The notes beneath the pieces are model-generated. The model searched no databases and was not told where the DNA came from. It was given only the letters and a program-made list of their open reading frames with translations. From Sphagnum magellanicum (taxonomy: Eukaryota; Streptophyta; Sphagnopsida; Sphagnales; Sphagnaceae): DNA of 64,000 nt. Of the stretch, positions 11,648 through 24,210 are shown one piece after another. How positions within the stretch are numbered: the first letter of the stretch is position 1; each line of letters starts with the position of its first letter. A program made the position numbers and the translations under genes. The stretch is from assembly GCA_021904315.1 (NCBI GenBank), contig CM038919.1, positions 11,897,666 to 11,961,665 of the forward strand, in the 5' to 3' direction.

Positions 11648-13512
11648 TAATTTGTAATTGTGTTATGAAATCTTGAATTTATTTCAATAGCTGCAAAAAG
11701 GCAAAGATATTAGCCACAGTAACATGCTTGAAATTGGTCATCTCACCTTCAAATTTGTAGGACCAAGGTTGGAGCTTTTTTAGGATCGACCACTCGCAAG
11801 AAGTAGCATTTGGTGTTAGAAGGTCATACATTATGCAACTGTATACATGAAACTTCAACTTGATCTGGTATAGTTCCGTTGTTAAGGATGTCATCCATGG
11901 CTCGCACCATTATTACATGTTGGCAACCTCTTTTTCCTCCTTATATGATGAAAAAAAATTTAATATTTATTTAGCCATATTTAAGTATGCTAAAGTTGTG
12001 GCCCTCCAAGACTTGGCATAAAATGACAAAATTCGATTTTTGGGTTGTTTGGCAAGCTCTTCGATCCTGCAAGTAATAAAAAATGCTAGATTTAATAGCT
12101 TGGTGGACTAACATGAACTTCAAAAACCACAAGAGCATTTGGTTCAAGATCTTAGTGTAATTTTTGTTGTGTTTTTTATTGCATGTAGGAATGGTAGTTC
12201 AAGTAGCTTAGGTTTGCTAATGTATGTTTGGTACTAGTACAAAATTGCTACTTTAGATTGTAGGACAAATACATGTTTGGTAAATAGGCCCATTGTTAGG
12301 ATAAATGAACATGTTGTGTGATGGTTGGAATATATGGCAAGGAAGAGACTTCCTCCTAATAGACCATAGAGGTCCTCAAAGCATGTGAGGATGACTTATA
12401 ATACATGACATTATAAAGACACCTTAAAGGTGGTGGGTTTATCTACATTTAGTGAATACATGATTTGCAAATATGCCAAGTACTGGATCCACATCTCTAG
12501 TTGTAAGTACATCACAAATTTGTGTTGAAATATATGGAATAAATTCCCCTAGCCCTAAACATTATGTACTAGTTTTAAACTTCATGGTAAACTTCTAGTT
12601 AAGTGAGTGATTTTTTTTGTTGTGGCAAGTACCTTAGTATCTTGGCCAACTAAAGTTAAGTATATATGTTATTTTCAAAAATGTTGAAAATTTCAAAAAT
12701 CCCTTTCTTCCAAATTATAAAATATTGAATAGATTTAAGAACTTTCTATTTGTTGAAATGAATATTTCAATATTAATTAATTATTTGATGGACATGTGTT
12801 GAAATGGCCAATGGATTATATCAATTAGGTCTTTATGTATTTCAAGTAGGGCTAGTATCTTACAAGTATGTCTTAATGTATTCCAAGTACACAAATTTGC
12901 AAAGACAGTTGGGATTTCAAGGAACAGACACAAAAGGACAACTAAGGACCTAAAGTCTAGACGCTAGACATGTAGTTGAAGTACCCAAACTACAATTAGT
13001 ATAATTTAAAATAACCAAAACCAGAATCAATATATTTTAAAGTAACCAAAACTACAATGAATATAGTTTAAGGTAGGCATAAAATAATATATGGGCAAGC
13101 TTTCTTTCAAACAAAAGGATCCCCAACTAAGGTTTCATAGAGAAAATTAAGGTAATTCTTCAACGATGGTTAATGAAGAAGGCAATGTTGCAACGATGGC
13201 TTTAAGGTCTTGTAGTGAAGGTGGATGGCTCTTTAATGTTTTTGCAAAGTAAGTTTTCAACTCTCCAAGTATGTGCTCCATCTCCATGTAGCCAAGGGAA
13301 TTGTAACTACTAATTTTGCACGGCTGCACTTCTATATCATTTTCGAAAAAATTCTCGCTTTGTTTGCTTGTGTTGTTTAAGATTGCACATGAATTGTTTG
13401 ATATAGATTTGTGAGACAAAGTTTAGGAGCATAACTTATTGCCTTTTACAAGTTATAGATCTAGATTGTTCTTCTTTGGTGTGAAGTACATTGTGTTTAA
13501 TTATAGCTTGCA
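11648..13512. other. No recognisable gene
   Basis: AT-rich sequence with short random frames only. AACCAAAACTACAAT.AATATA-type pieces repeat weakly at 12985-13075. Confidence 0.4.
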
Positions 13513-13986
13513 ATGGAATACATTGTTTATAAGAACAAAATGTTAACACTGACAATTGAGGAAACTATGTCTAAAAGGGAAAAAGAAAAGTTCGATAGGG
13601 TTAGTCACACCTATCTTTGTGCTAAGTGGAATGTGCAAGACTTCGTTGACAACTTAAATTTGCCATGTTTTGGTCTAAATGCACACATAAACATCCCCCT
13701 TGCCCTTGTTTCTTTTATAGAACTCAACGAAGTTTTTAGGAAAAGGAAACCCACGAATGGTTGGAAGGTGAAGGGTGAAGGCTATCAATTAATTGTTGCA
13801 AAGACAACATAATCACTAAAGTTGTACATGCTTTTGTATGCACATGCCCCAACCAATAATGACTACCTTACAATTTTTGTGAGGGGGTGGTTAGTAGAGA
13901 GAAAAGAGAAAGATGGGAACTGGGCATTATATGTATATGACTACAATCATGAGCAAATGAAGTGTGTTACATGGCCACTAGTTTGA
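13513..13986 (+). pseudogene. Uncharacterised ORF, 99 codons plus in-frame continuation after one TAA
   Basis: An ATG-started frame of 99 codons (13513-13812) ends at TAA and then continues in the same frame for about 57 more codons, with protein-like composition: DYLTIFVRGWLVERKEKDGN and WALYVYDYNHEQMKCVTW. Both parts are rich in charged and aromatic residues and look like one broken gene. I do not recognise the family. The strip lies in AT-rich DNA without other genes, which suggests a remnant of a mobile or captured gene. Confidence 0.45.
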
Positions 13987-14140
13987 CACCATCGTCATCA
14001 TCGTCATCATCAAGCAAAAACGACTATAGAAGAGAGGTATCTTTAAGCCCTTTGCAAAGTGTTGACTTGAGTGGTGAAGATTGTTTGATTTTTGAAAGCC
14101 CAAAGCAAGTATGGGTCTTTTTACCCAAACAATTAACATG

Positions 14141-14244
14141 ATTGGATATGGCCTATAATTTTTGAATATTGAACTTCATTGATGACAATCTAATTGGATA
14201 TGGCCTATAATTTTTGAATATTGAACCTCATTGATGACACTGTG
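14141..14244. repeat. 52-bp tandem duplication
   Basis: ATTGGATATGGCCTATAATT starts at 14141 and 14193; the two copies differ by very few bases, so the event is recent. A 17-base G run (14458-14474) lies a little downstream. Confidence 0.85.
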
Positions 14245-14828
14245 ATTGGAATGAATGGAAAACATATAATTGCAATTATTTAGGTGTGTTACAAAATTGC
14301 ATCAAATTTCATTCCCAACAAGGAAAGATTGTATTTTATTTTTCCATTTGTTCCCAACATGTTCCATTCAGGTTCCCAATGGGTGCCCATTAGTAACCCC
14401 ATTTTTTTTATGAGGGGATCACACAAGATGGCAATCAAAAGGGTTTTGGTTGCCATTGGGGGGGGGGGGGGGGGAGCAAAGAAGGGAAAAAAAAACAAGG
14501 GGGGTGGGGGGTGTGGGGGAGGGGAAAGACATTGTGGTGATTGAAAACCTTTCAGTTGCCATGCGACTATGGCGACTGAAAGGTTTTTGATTACCATACT
14601 TGTGTGACAATATAATTCGGTTTCCATCCAGGGCATTGATTAAATTCAGTCGCATCGGATGGTGGCTATGTATTTCAATTATCACAAATGGATCTGTTGT
14701 CATTTAGGAACCATTAAATGGTGACTAATTTTAGAAGAGGTTTTTTGAAGGTATATGAATTTAAAAATGTAATCCATGATTCATTTTTGAACACCTTTGC
14801 TTTCATTTGGGTATTGTGTCTTGGTTGT

Positions 14829-15637
14829 TGTTGCAACCCTACTTTGAGGGAAGTGTGAGGATGAAACTCACATTCCTGAAATTGGGACTTGGGAGTCCCA
14901 TAATTTTAGAATTCAATTACAGGGGTCAAAACACCTTGCATTGGGGTGTTCTTTATATCATTGGAAAGCTATTGAAGGGTAAATGTCGAAAATGGCCTCG
15001 CATTGGCCATTTGGACTTCTACAGCACAAGTTATGGCAAAAAGAAGGGTCGGGAGTCAAATTGGTAGTTTGACTCCCGACCATTAAAAGTTGGGAATCGA
15101 CTCGACATTGGTGCGTGCAGGTGGAGTGCGACACATGTTGGAAAGCTCTTGAGGAGAATTACAACTTTGCTTTAGACGTCATCCCAATCAGAGGTCTGAG
15201 CAAAAAGTTATGATTGTGCAAAGTTGCAAGAGTCCAAACCGGGACAGTTTTGGGACTCCTCCTTGGGAGTCCCGAGACAAAAAGCCATTCGGATGTGGGT
15301 GCCGCGGAGAAGCACAACGTATACTACATGGGGGAAGGTGGTGGCTTCCCCCGAGTCCGGGCCGTGGTGAGTCAAGTGAGTCCAGAGTTGCCCGTGGCTT
15401 GTCTTAGCACTAAGGGTGCTCCAGAAAATGAAATAACCAACTTGTTGGTTGGTTTGATGTAGGTTCAAATAAGTGAATAGTTTGTCACTCTTCCTAGTCC
15501 CATCCTAGAGCTTCAACATGCCCCTCTACCCCTTTTTAGTGCTAAGAGTTGGGAGTGTGCCCATAGTTCCCCAAAATTCTATAACATGAGTAACTTAGGC
15601 CCAACTTGGGGCTAATTAGGCACTTGGGAGCACATCA
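14829..15637 (+). mobile_element. Solo LTR-like element, copy E (short type)
   Basis: The 809-bp copy starts TGTTGCAACC and ends GCACATCA. Flanks gttgt (14824-14828) and gttgc (15638-15642) form a 4-of-5 target duplication. It lacks the 5' block of about 100 bp present in copies A, B, C and D, and reads instead TTTGAGGGAAGTGTGAGGATG. The palindrome is at 15051-15078, and the TATA-like GTATACTACA near 15319 is followed by the GGGGGAAG hairpin. Confidence 0.8.
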
Positions 15638-15642
15638 GTTGC

Positions 15643-17690
15643 CCCCTTACAACCATTGGGTGGAACCTTGGGTGAGTTGAGGTGATTAAGTCCTTAGTGA
15701 AGGGCTATTTTTTTGCATTTTGCAAATGTTTTGGACCACATTGAACCTTGGTTTTTTGAAACTTTAATTGTTTTTAACAATTAGTGTTTGGACAGACTTT
15801 CGATTTTTTTTCATCCAAAATTTAATGGATGTCGTCAAGTGGATAATTGGGCAAATAACCATCAAGTGGACAACCATCAAGCGGTCAATTTGACCAAAAC
15901 CCCTGAAAGAAGTTATCCCACACATCATTTGAGACTTACCCCCTTAAACCTTTGAGTGGCCCACTGTTAACCACGCATAAATGAGGGGTTGCAAAAATGT
16001 CAAGTGGGGAGAACATTTCATCAACACAAACTTGGAAATGTTAAAAATTTGAAAATAATGATCCTAAATGAATTACCACAGACAATTCCAATAAATTATC
16101 ATGACATTTTTTATGGAGCATACAATGGCATATTTTGATGGTGTTTTTGTGAGTAAATAAGGAATTGGCCTGAAAAAGCATAAACAGGTCATGGAACATA
16201 AATTTTTGGCAAAACTAAATACATTTTCACAATGCACCGAACTTTGGATTTCCAAAGGGTTTCCAAAATTGTTTGGATGCAAAATTTCGAATTCAGCCTT
16301 AAACTTGTTGTAATGGTTTGATGTCCTTTATCCACAAAAAGACAAGACGCATAAGACCATAGAAGTGGTGAACTTGTGAAAGAAAATTTCATGATGGGCC
16401 AATTTCTCGAAGAATTGGTTAAAGAAAAAGGCAAGGGTTACACCATGGATGGAAGAAGGCACTTGAAACCTTTTAACCCAAATTGGAAGCCATGGTGTGT
16501 TATGGATTCCAAGCATAGCAAATGTGTTCCCATTGTTGGTTGGAGACAATCAGGGTGGTTATGGTGTGGTGTGCAAGGTGCGGATCAAAATATTCAATCA
16601 CATCCCAAGCACGATTAAGTTGGCGAGAAAGACACCAAAGATGGATGACAAGCGATAAACATGTAAGCAACGATTAGTGGAAGCCTTGGCAAGCTTGTGC
16701 AAACATCCAGGTGTCATCAAATTCCTTGCCATCCACATAGAGACCATGGAGGCATACACATTGTGGTGGAATGGGGGAACTCTTTGAGAAATGTTGGATT
16801 ACAAAACAAAGTACTCCCCCATTACTGATAATTATACCTTACTAGTGTGAACTTGGTGCATAATGCACCCGTTGAGCTTCCCCTTGCCCAGTCCTTCCCC
16901 GCCCGTGCCCCCCAATGTGAGGTGATTTTCCGTCCCTCTACTCCCGGTTCTACAAGGTGATTATGCTTGAAAGCACAAATGCTACTGGTGAAGGAAAGAA
17001 TGCAAATATAATTCTAGATGTTAGATTGCGTTTGTAGTTGAAATTAAATAACATACCTCCTATGCATTATTTACGATTTGAATTAATAGATATATATTTT
17101 TCAAGCTCACACACTACACGTTCTAGGACTTTATGTCAAATTGTCATTCATCCAAACCAATGTTTAAGGACTTAACACCATGTCCAACATAACTGCAGAC
17201 CACTAGTCACTTAAAATGTTGTTTCTCACACATAGATTGTTCAAATTTGGCTTGCCATAGTTTTCTGGAAAGCTAACAACGAGGCGCACCGACCTACCAA
17301 ATTTTAAGATCTGCAACTACGATAGTAAGGAGTTATACCACCAAACCCGAGAGGGTTTCTGAGATTTCTCTAGAGTTCCAACCTTCCAACACTATCACTA
17401 GATTTTCATTCTACTTTTTTTCCTTCTTCCTTCTACCAAGACTAAACATTATTTTCCTCTTCAAGAAGCTTGTGAAACAAGTGTTCAAGATTGCATGAAA
17501 ATTATCCTCCGGGCAAAGAGAAAACCCCCAATCATCCAAGTCCGCCTTTTAAAGAGGAGGAGAAAAACCTTTTCACCTCTTCCATTTTTCTCCAACAACT
17601 TTACTTACACCCTCAATTTTTCCCTTTGACCTCACGATTTTACTTTACCATGGTCCTAAGCCGTTACTCCCACCTTTCTTTCCTCTTTTT
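15643..17690. other. Mostly unrecognised sequence before the 17.8-kb ORF
   Basis: Apart from the weak minus-strand remnant near 16.1-16.6 kb, nothing is supported. CAGTCCTTCCCCGCCCGTGC at about 16890 recurs in related form near 18820. Confidence 0.4.
16073..16640 (-). pseudogene. Overlapping minus-strand frames, possibly one shifted gene remnant
   Basis: On the minus strand, frames at 16549-16328 and 16434-16073 overlap and together give protein-like sequence (for example WLPIWVKRFQVPSSIHGVTL, then SLRLNSKFCIQTILETLWKS). A frameshift between them would make a single broken gene of about 180 residues. I do not recognise it, and chance open frames cannot be excluded. Confidence 0.2.
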
Positions 17691-17797
17691 CGAACTATAA
17701 ATTACGATTGCGCACCTCAACGTAACAAGTCCTTCACACCTCCATTGTCAATTTGATTTCGATTGAAGATCTAACCTTTTTTCCTTTGCTTGAAATT

Positions 17798-18220
17798 ATG
17801 GCATCGCACATGGTCACATCTTACGGGTCGCAAGCCGCACAACCGAATGAAGAACCGCCTCCAGAGTCGTCTCTAGATCTTACCTTAACACAACATCCTC
17901 GCGATGAAAAACCCAAACCTCGAGAAGTGCGTGCTCATCTTGAAGTCGAAACCCCTTGAGCTTGGTACTATCGTATTTCTCCAAACTCTCGCACCCTGGT
18001 GATCTTGCTGCAAGTCGACCCCGCTTCTGGTGACGAACCCGAGACTGTTTGTGAAGGTTGTTACGAAACTAAAGATACTTCTATCTTCGCATGGTCTTCA
18101 GTTCCCGGTGTTGGTCACTATCGTTGGTTGCGCGGTCCGATTCGTCGACTGCCTCCCAATAGCAAGGCGGACTGCCCAGTTCGCACCATCTGGCGCATCT
18201 TAGATTTCCTGCAGTTGTGA
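17798..18220 (+). pseudogene. Uncharacterised ORF of 140 codons interrupted by one TGA
   Basis: From ATG at 17798 the frame runs 53 codons (Pro/Glu-rich, MASHMVTSYGSQAAQPNEEP) to TGA at 17957-17959, then 86 more sense codons to TGA at 18218-18220. The second half contains EGCYETKDTSIFAWSS and GVGHYRWLRGPIRRLPP. GC content is clearly above the surroundings. A TATA-like ACTATAAATTA lies near 17693-17703 and ATAAATAAATG near 18290, so promoter, ORF and poly(A) spacing are gene-like. The TGA could be a mutated CGA. I do not recognise the product; a retroelement gene or a small plant gene are both possible. Confidence 0.45.
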
Positions 18221-19300
18221 TCTATCACTAAGGCATAACTCAGGATTTTACATGTACTTGTAGCTCCTTGCTGAGCTTATCCCTATTATAAATAAATGTT
18301 TCAATTATCATCAGACTCCTATTGCCATTAGCACACTATCATACTATCTATTTAATTGTTGAGTTGCCTTGAATTAACCTTATGTTTAATGGCTTGAAGA
18401 TTATTCTACCTCTATTAAATCTTTCACCAACATCCCTTCGATTGCTTTAAGAATTTTTAACATCCTTGCTACTTCCTAAATACCATAACAAGACTAATGT
18501 TGTGTTGAACACCGTAAATTTTGGTGTCTACTTTTACCCCCAACCCTCTAGAGACTTCTCACCCCTAATTATGCAATAAAGTTTCTAAAGCTGTGGTTAT
18601 TAACCTTTGCTGAAGAAAAGAACCAATCCAACTCCTTAATCACCAATAACGCATTTCAGAAAAGAAAATAACCCCCTTCGCACCACGCACGCTCATCACT
18701 CCCTATGAAGTCGCTAAAAGCCCTTAATAACCTTACCCCATTCAAATACCCCTGATGTAACTCTTAAAAACTGAGACTACCGCACATGGTTGTGTCGGTA
18801 TGGCTCACACCCACCCCGCCCGGTCCTTCCCCGCTCGTGTTGGGCCCCCCTGCCCGTTCCTTCCCCGCCTGTGCTGGCCCCCCCTTGCTGGCCTCCCCCG
18901 CCTCGTGCTTCACCGGGCTCTCCCTTCCCCCACCCCCAAAACACTCCACAGGGAACGGGAGGCAATGGGATTACGCTAGAGAGGTAATGAAAGTGAAATG
19001 ACGTCAGAGAAAAAGAAATAAGTAAAAGATAAGTAAAAGACAGCAACAGTGGTCCATCAGTTGTAAATTGGGTAATAACTGTCACAGAGATCGAAATTCT
19101 CAAATCAAGAAATTCCTCAACTTACCTGGGCCCCCCCCCCCCTTGTACAAAACACATGACAGGGAATGGGCAGTGACTGGAAAAAAATTTCAAGCACTGC
19201 CCGGACAGACAGACAGATAGACATTGTTGCTTTAATATATAAAATTGCGGCAAGGGGGGCCAAATATGAAAAGGTGAACATGACTTGCTGCCTTTAGGCG
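18221..19300. other. C-rich block and unrecognised sequence
   Basis: A C-rich island at about 18810-18950 contains imperfect repeats of CCGTTCCTTCCCCGCC. It opens long frames on both strands that are low complexity and not credible genes. A second C run lies near 19131-19142. Confidence 0.5.
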
Positions 19301-19307
19301 AAATTAT

Positions 19308-19800
19308 GTGAAGTTGGCATGGGCATTCATAAACATTATGAATGTAATACATCATTGTGAAATTTTGCACAACAACTTGTCCAAGGACAACATTATATTG
19401 CATTCTCCAGTAGACAAACTAGATGTTGTGTACTTAGGTGTGTGTGATTGGGGTGAAACCAGGCATTTACAAAAGGTGATGCCGTCATTATATGGCTTTA
19501 CAAAGGAGCAAGATGCCACCAATGCAAAAAAATGCGTTGGTGGGTTGCCCCATAATTGTTTTTTGTTTACAACAAATTAGGAAATACAAATTCCCCTTGA
19601 CAAATTGTTAAACAACACGCCACAACTTTGAAGTCTGAAGCATATTGGATGGGTAAGCTAGCAAATGTCATATGGGGTGATGATTGGGATGCAAAATATT
19701 TTGTGGACATTTCAACCAAGATGTCATTTGGGAAATTGATCCATGACATGTATGACCCAAATCCAGAGGCACGAATAATTGTTTAACACATTGTGTGCAC
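19308..19800 (+). pseudogene. Degenerate protein-kinase-like domain
   Basis: The first frame (19308-19580) reads ILHNNLSKDNIILHSP, a divergent catalytic loop (H.DLK..N equivalent with Asn and Ser changes), and about 20 residues later VYLGVCDWGET, a DFG-equivalent DWG. After a frameshift near 19580-19634 it continues as SEAYWMGKLANVIWGDDWDA and MSFGKLIHDMYDPNPEARII, matching the C-lobe and its final D..P..R motif. The N-lobe is missing. Catalytic Asp is absent in this copy, so it is dead or a pseudokinase relic. It resembles kinase-like proteins I know from repeat-rich plant genomes. Confidence 0.6.
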
Positions 19801-20370
19801 ATTGATGGGGCCTCCATACAATTGGATTGCACCTGAAGAATGTTATTGAAAGTAGCCATAGACAATTTGTAGTTGTTAGATATGGAATGTGGTGTAATTG
19901 ACGTGATCTTTAAAAAATGACACATTTTGGATTTGCAGATTTCATAAAACCCAATTTTGTAAGTGAATTATGTTGTCATGTGTAATCAAATTTGAAATTT
20001 GTGAATCCATCCTCTTTACACATTTGAAATTTGTGTCCAAATCTATGTTCTATAATGATGATGGGTTTTTTGTAAACATAAATACAATGATCATATACAA
20101 TTTCACATAAGTATTGCCCATCTATTATTGAATTATGGATGATTAGACTTATCATTGATAATTTGCTTTGATAAATGCTTTCATAATTTATAGACATTGA
20201 TAATGAAAAATAATCAATAAAAATTCATTTAAAGCAACATTTGTTAATGCAAACTTTACAAGGCATTCACTTTGTATACTTTTGTTTTAGTTTTCATTTT
20301 TTTTGGCATTCAAATTTTCAATCATCACATGATTGGCAACCAAGAATTTTCCATCACCATCTTTTTGGTG

Positions 20371-20530
20371 TGTCATTGTGGCCTTGTCATTTCCATGAAA
20401 GAATATCTTAAAGAAAAAGAAGAATTATGAAAACTCCAATATTTCACCATGCAAAAATATAATCTTTAGTAAAAAGTTCTTTAAAAGAAACCAAACTCCT
20501 TTAAGATATCATAACTCTATCATCTTGATG
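20371..20530. repeat. Dispersed repeat of about 150 bp, copy 1
   Basis: GTGTGTCATTGTGGCCTTGTCATT through GAAGAATTATGAAAACTCCA and CCATGCAAAAATATAATCTT matches 23495-23650 at most positions, with decay toward the ends. Function is unknown. Confidence 0.7.
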
Positions 20531-20566
20531 ATTGAAATCTGTTATTGGTCACCAATCATAACAAAG

Positions 20567-20695
20567 GTAGTTGAGTATGACCAAGGATTTTCTTACGTCT
20601 ATCCTGATGAAAACGACGAATGTGTTAAGACGGACATCTATGTGATGCCCCATGCAAAATGGGTGCATCATGTCAATTTTGACAACCCTGCATAA
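20567..20695 (+). pseudogene. Short coding-like remnant (43 codons), unknown
   Basis: The frame reads VVEYDQGFSYVYPDENDECV and then KTDIYVMPHAKWVHHVNFDN before TAA. Composition and low repetition are protein-like in an otherwise AT-rich stretch. There is no start codon in frame close by. It could be the end of a degraded gene from a mobile element; the family is not recognised. Confidence 0.3.
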
Positions 20696-23494
20696 CATTA
20701 GGCAAGTTCAACATTTCATTGTTAAATAATAAATTTAGTTTGAAGATTCCATGTTGAAAATATAATTTCTTCAAAGATTCTCTATTTTCCTTCACAATAT
20801 TTTGTTTTACAAAATAGGCCAATCAAATGTATTGTGGAATGTCATGTTTCATATGTGATTGCAATGCTAGTTTTAATGCTATTTGTAGTTTAAAATCAAT
20901 AAATTATGAAAACAAATGACACTAATGTGATCTTTTGATATTTTTAGATTGTTGAATAATTGGCAATCAAATCAATTTTTGTTTAAAATGACTCAAAGAA
21001 AAAAAAGGTTTTGGGGGACAATAATTGAAAAATATAAAAATTACATAATTCTCAATTTAACTTCAACCCTAAAGTGTAAACATGCATTCAAATGTTTGTG
21101 AAGATTAATTGATGTGTACGTTCGCCCATTTGAAACCACATATGTACATAAAAAGGTTCAGAGAATTATGAACACATTTATTGGCTATAAAGCTGAAATT
21201 GTAGTTATATCAGCATGACTAATTTTTTGTAAATCAAACTATGGTGTGCATGATATAAGATATGTTAATTTTGATAATTGATTGATTGTAATTAGGAAAT
21301 TATAAAATTAAAATAAATATAATTTTAGAAAAACTAAAAAATTGTAAAATCTGATTGTGAAATTAGTTTCTGTATGAAATCATATTATTACATTATTTTA
21401 ATAAAAGAAATTACATTGAGATAATTATTTATGAAATAATGAAATTTCTTTCAATTTGAAATTTCAAAAAATAGAAATAACTATAGTTATGAAATTAAGA
21501 GACATGTGAATTCAATTATACTGCTTTACAACTGAAATTTGTTTCATTAATATTCTTAAAATATTTAGTTTAACAAAAATACTACAAGAGGCTGAAAGAA
21601 CTAGTTGTGCTTGAGAACTACAACCAAAAGTTAAGTGAGGATTCTTAACTTTAAGTGACAGATCTTTTGGATTTTAAGAAGGTGAGAGACAACAGCTAGT
21701 AGGTTTTTTTTTATGGATTTTATAATGTAGCCAAGGTTGCAACCATCTAGAAAGTATTTTAACCAATTATGGTTACATGCTAAATATGAAGTAGAAAAAA
21801 ACTAGGATCCTTCTATATTCTTGGCTACCTATTGGAACTTTGTAGAAATTTGGCAAACTTGGATCATTTTTCTCATGAAAAATCTTTTGTATAAGTCAAA
21901 ATCACATTTTTCAGGTTGAATTTTTGCGAAAATTTTCCAATAAAAAAAAAACTGACAGCCAGCCCCCACAGTGTACATATAACGTGTCTTTGATTTTGAG
22001 GAGGTGAGAGGTAATAGGTTGCCCCCATGTTGAGTAGCTTACAAAATGGACAACACATGATAGACTATTACGAGTGAAAAGATAAACAATTTTGTAAGAA
22101 CTAGCTTCAAAGTTAAGGTGTGACCTAAAGGCATGTCCTGTGAGTTGCAAGATGTAGCTAGGGTTTTACTTTTTTTGTGTTTTGCTGCATGGTGATGTGA
22201 TCATCACGTTTTTGGTAGTTTGTCCTTGAAGAAGGAAGGTGATGGTGACTAGCAATGGCATTGTCATTTTTCCAATTCTGCTATACCTAGTTTGTTGTTG
22301 AGCATGTGTGTTAGCTGATAAGCTTTCTGTGGATTTTTTGTGTGCAGGCATTGTGTGGAAGAAATGCAAGGGTGGAGATAAGGAGCTAGAAAGAGGATTT
22401 AAGAGGAGTAACGTTTTTGGCAAGATACAACATAGAAATGCTAAGTACCATTGTTTTGTGAAATCATGTGGTTCTTCTGGCTGATTTTGTTCTCTACAAC
22501 AGAGGCTATATCCAATTGTTACTTTTCCGTTGTGTAGGTATAGCTTTATGTGAAGTTGTAGAATAGAGCAGTGTTAATGATGTTTTGTGTTTTCCTTGAT
22601 TTGAAACAAAAAATTTAAAAAGGATGACAATGTCTAGGTTTATGAGTCTCACAAGTCCTATGCATAAAGTTTTGGGTAGAAATTATCTTTGCCCCACTCA
22701 TGGAGTAAGGATGGATTGGTTTGGGAATTCATCATTGAGGAAACAAGGGTGGACATTCTGAATTTTTACTTTTGGAAGCATGGGATGATACTTGTCCATA
22801 GGCCAAAGAGGTGAACATAGAGAATTCTGATCCATGTTCTCTGGTCTAGGGTTGTTAAGGATTACAATGAACACTGTGTGTTGATTGGTAGTCATGTGTG
22901 TTGATTTCTTAGGGTTTTGGTGTTGATCCCTGGAAGTACAGTTCCAAGATGCTATGAATAAAATTTCTCAAATGTTTGGATGAACTGTGTATGGGAGTGT
23001 TAATGCAGATAGTATATTAGGCATATCTTCTGTGCCCAATTTTTGGTTACAAAGGTTCTTTCATTTGCAAGTAATCAAAGAACCAGATGTGACCATTCTT
23101 TGAAAATGTAAAGAATCACAGAAAACTGGTTAGTAGGTGGGTACAATAAAAAAATTCAACAATTTAAAATAAAAAAATGTCTGGCACAAACTCTGATAAT
23201 CATGCTGGTTAGTTATAGGAATGGAACCCAATGAAAAACAGGTTCCTGTCCAGCTACCATCCATCCTTTTCACTTTCCGATTAGTGCTTTTTCTTTAATC
23301 AAGTTTGGTAGGGATTCACCCAAGTTTTTTAAAGCTCCTAGAGAGGAATAGACCAGGAGGAATAAAAGGGGCTCAAGGAGTGCTGGGCTCTAGCCGCCTG
23401 ATTTTTCTGTTACATTTGGCCAGCAAGTGGTCTGTAGCTGCATCTGGAACGTTCATAAAAAGATGGTGTCTTCACTGCCATATGATTCAAACAA
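20696..23494. other. AT-rich, no recognisable gene
   Basis: Short open frames on both strands near 21.9-22.9 kb have no recognisable similarity. I see no RNA gene or element ends. Confidence 0.4.
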
Positions 23495-23650
23495 GGGGTG
23501 TGTCACACTGTGGCCTTGCCATTTACATTAAAAGGTATCTTAAGGCAAAAGAAGAATTATGAAAACTCAAATATTCCACCATGCAAAAATATAATCTTCG
23601 AAACATCCTCTAAAGCCAAAATCCTTCAATATATCACAGTTATCCGTAAA
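23495..23650. repeat. Dispersed repeat of about 150 bp, copy 2
   Basis: This is the second copy of the 20371-20530 repeat, in the same orientation, 3.1 kb away. The sequence following it (23640-23900) has higher GC than its surroundings but no recognisable frame. Confidence 0.7.
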
Positions 23651-24110
23651 GTCAGGCGATTATGGGGCGAGAACGGCCAGTTTCGGCATAATAGGGCATC
23701 AAACACGTAACTGGGACCCAAACTAGTATTTCCACTAATTTTGGTGGTAAACTGAGTTTCATCCTGTGTTTCATTTACCCTGAGCGCTTGCACTGCTGGT
23801 TCTACATATATGTTCACTGCTCCTACCTATACAACTACTACAATTACTCTCGAACCTTGTGCATTAAATGCTGAGATTCAGCATTTCATACCCAAATTTA
23901 ATAAAATTTCGTTACTTTGTGGATACCATTGAAAGAGAGGTAGGGGCCGAAAGGACAGGAGATAGGGGGTGAAACAGAGGGTGACTTTACTGATATTGTA
24001 CCTCTATAACTAATCTGAAGTTTCAACACAATACAAAATAATATCTTTCAAAAATCCTCATACGAAAATAGACCTATCAACCTAGGGGCCAAAATCCCTT
24101 CAGCTACTAT

Positions 24111-24210
24111 TACATATAGTAAAGGATGTTGAGACGTGAAGCATCATTTCATTCATCCGTCCATCCATCCGGTCATCCATCCGTCCTGTCATGGTCTGTT
24201 TACTTCGACT
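24111..24210 (+). repeat. CATC-rich dispersed module, copy 1
   Basis: The unit has the order AAAGGA(C/T)GT..., GCATCATTTC, a run of CATC/CGTC tetranucleotides, then TCATGGTCTGTTTACT. This copy is preceded by TTACATATAGT, as is copy 2. The end beyond GTTTACTTCGACTG diverges from the other copies. Confidence 0.65.

Noticed and set aside
14284-14636. Open frames on both strands around 14.3-14.6 kb
   Set aside because: They cross a 17-base G run and are poly-Gly or poly-Pro translations.
18777-19103. Open frames on both strands in a C-rich block
   Set aside because: Low-complexity Pro/Gly-rich translations, open on both strands because of base composition.
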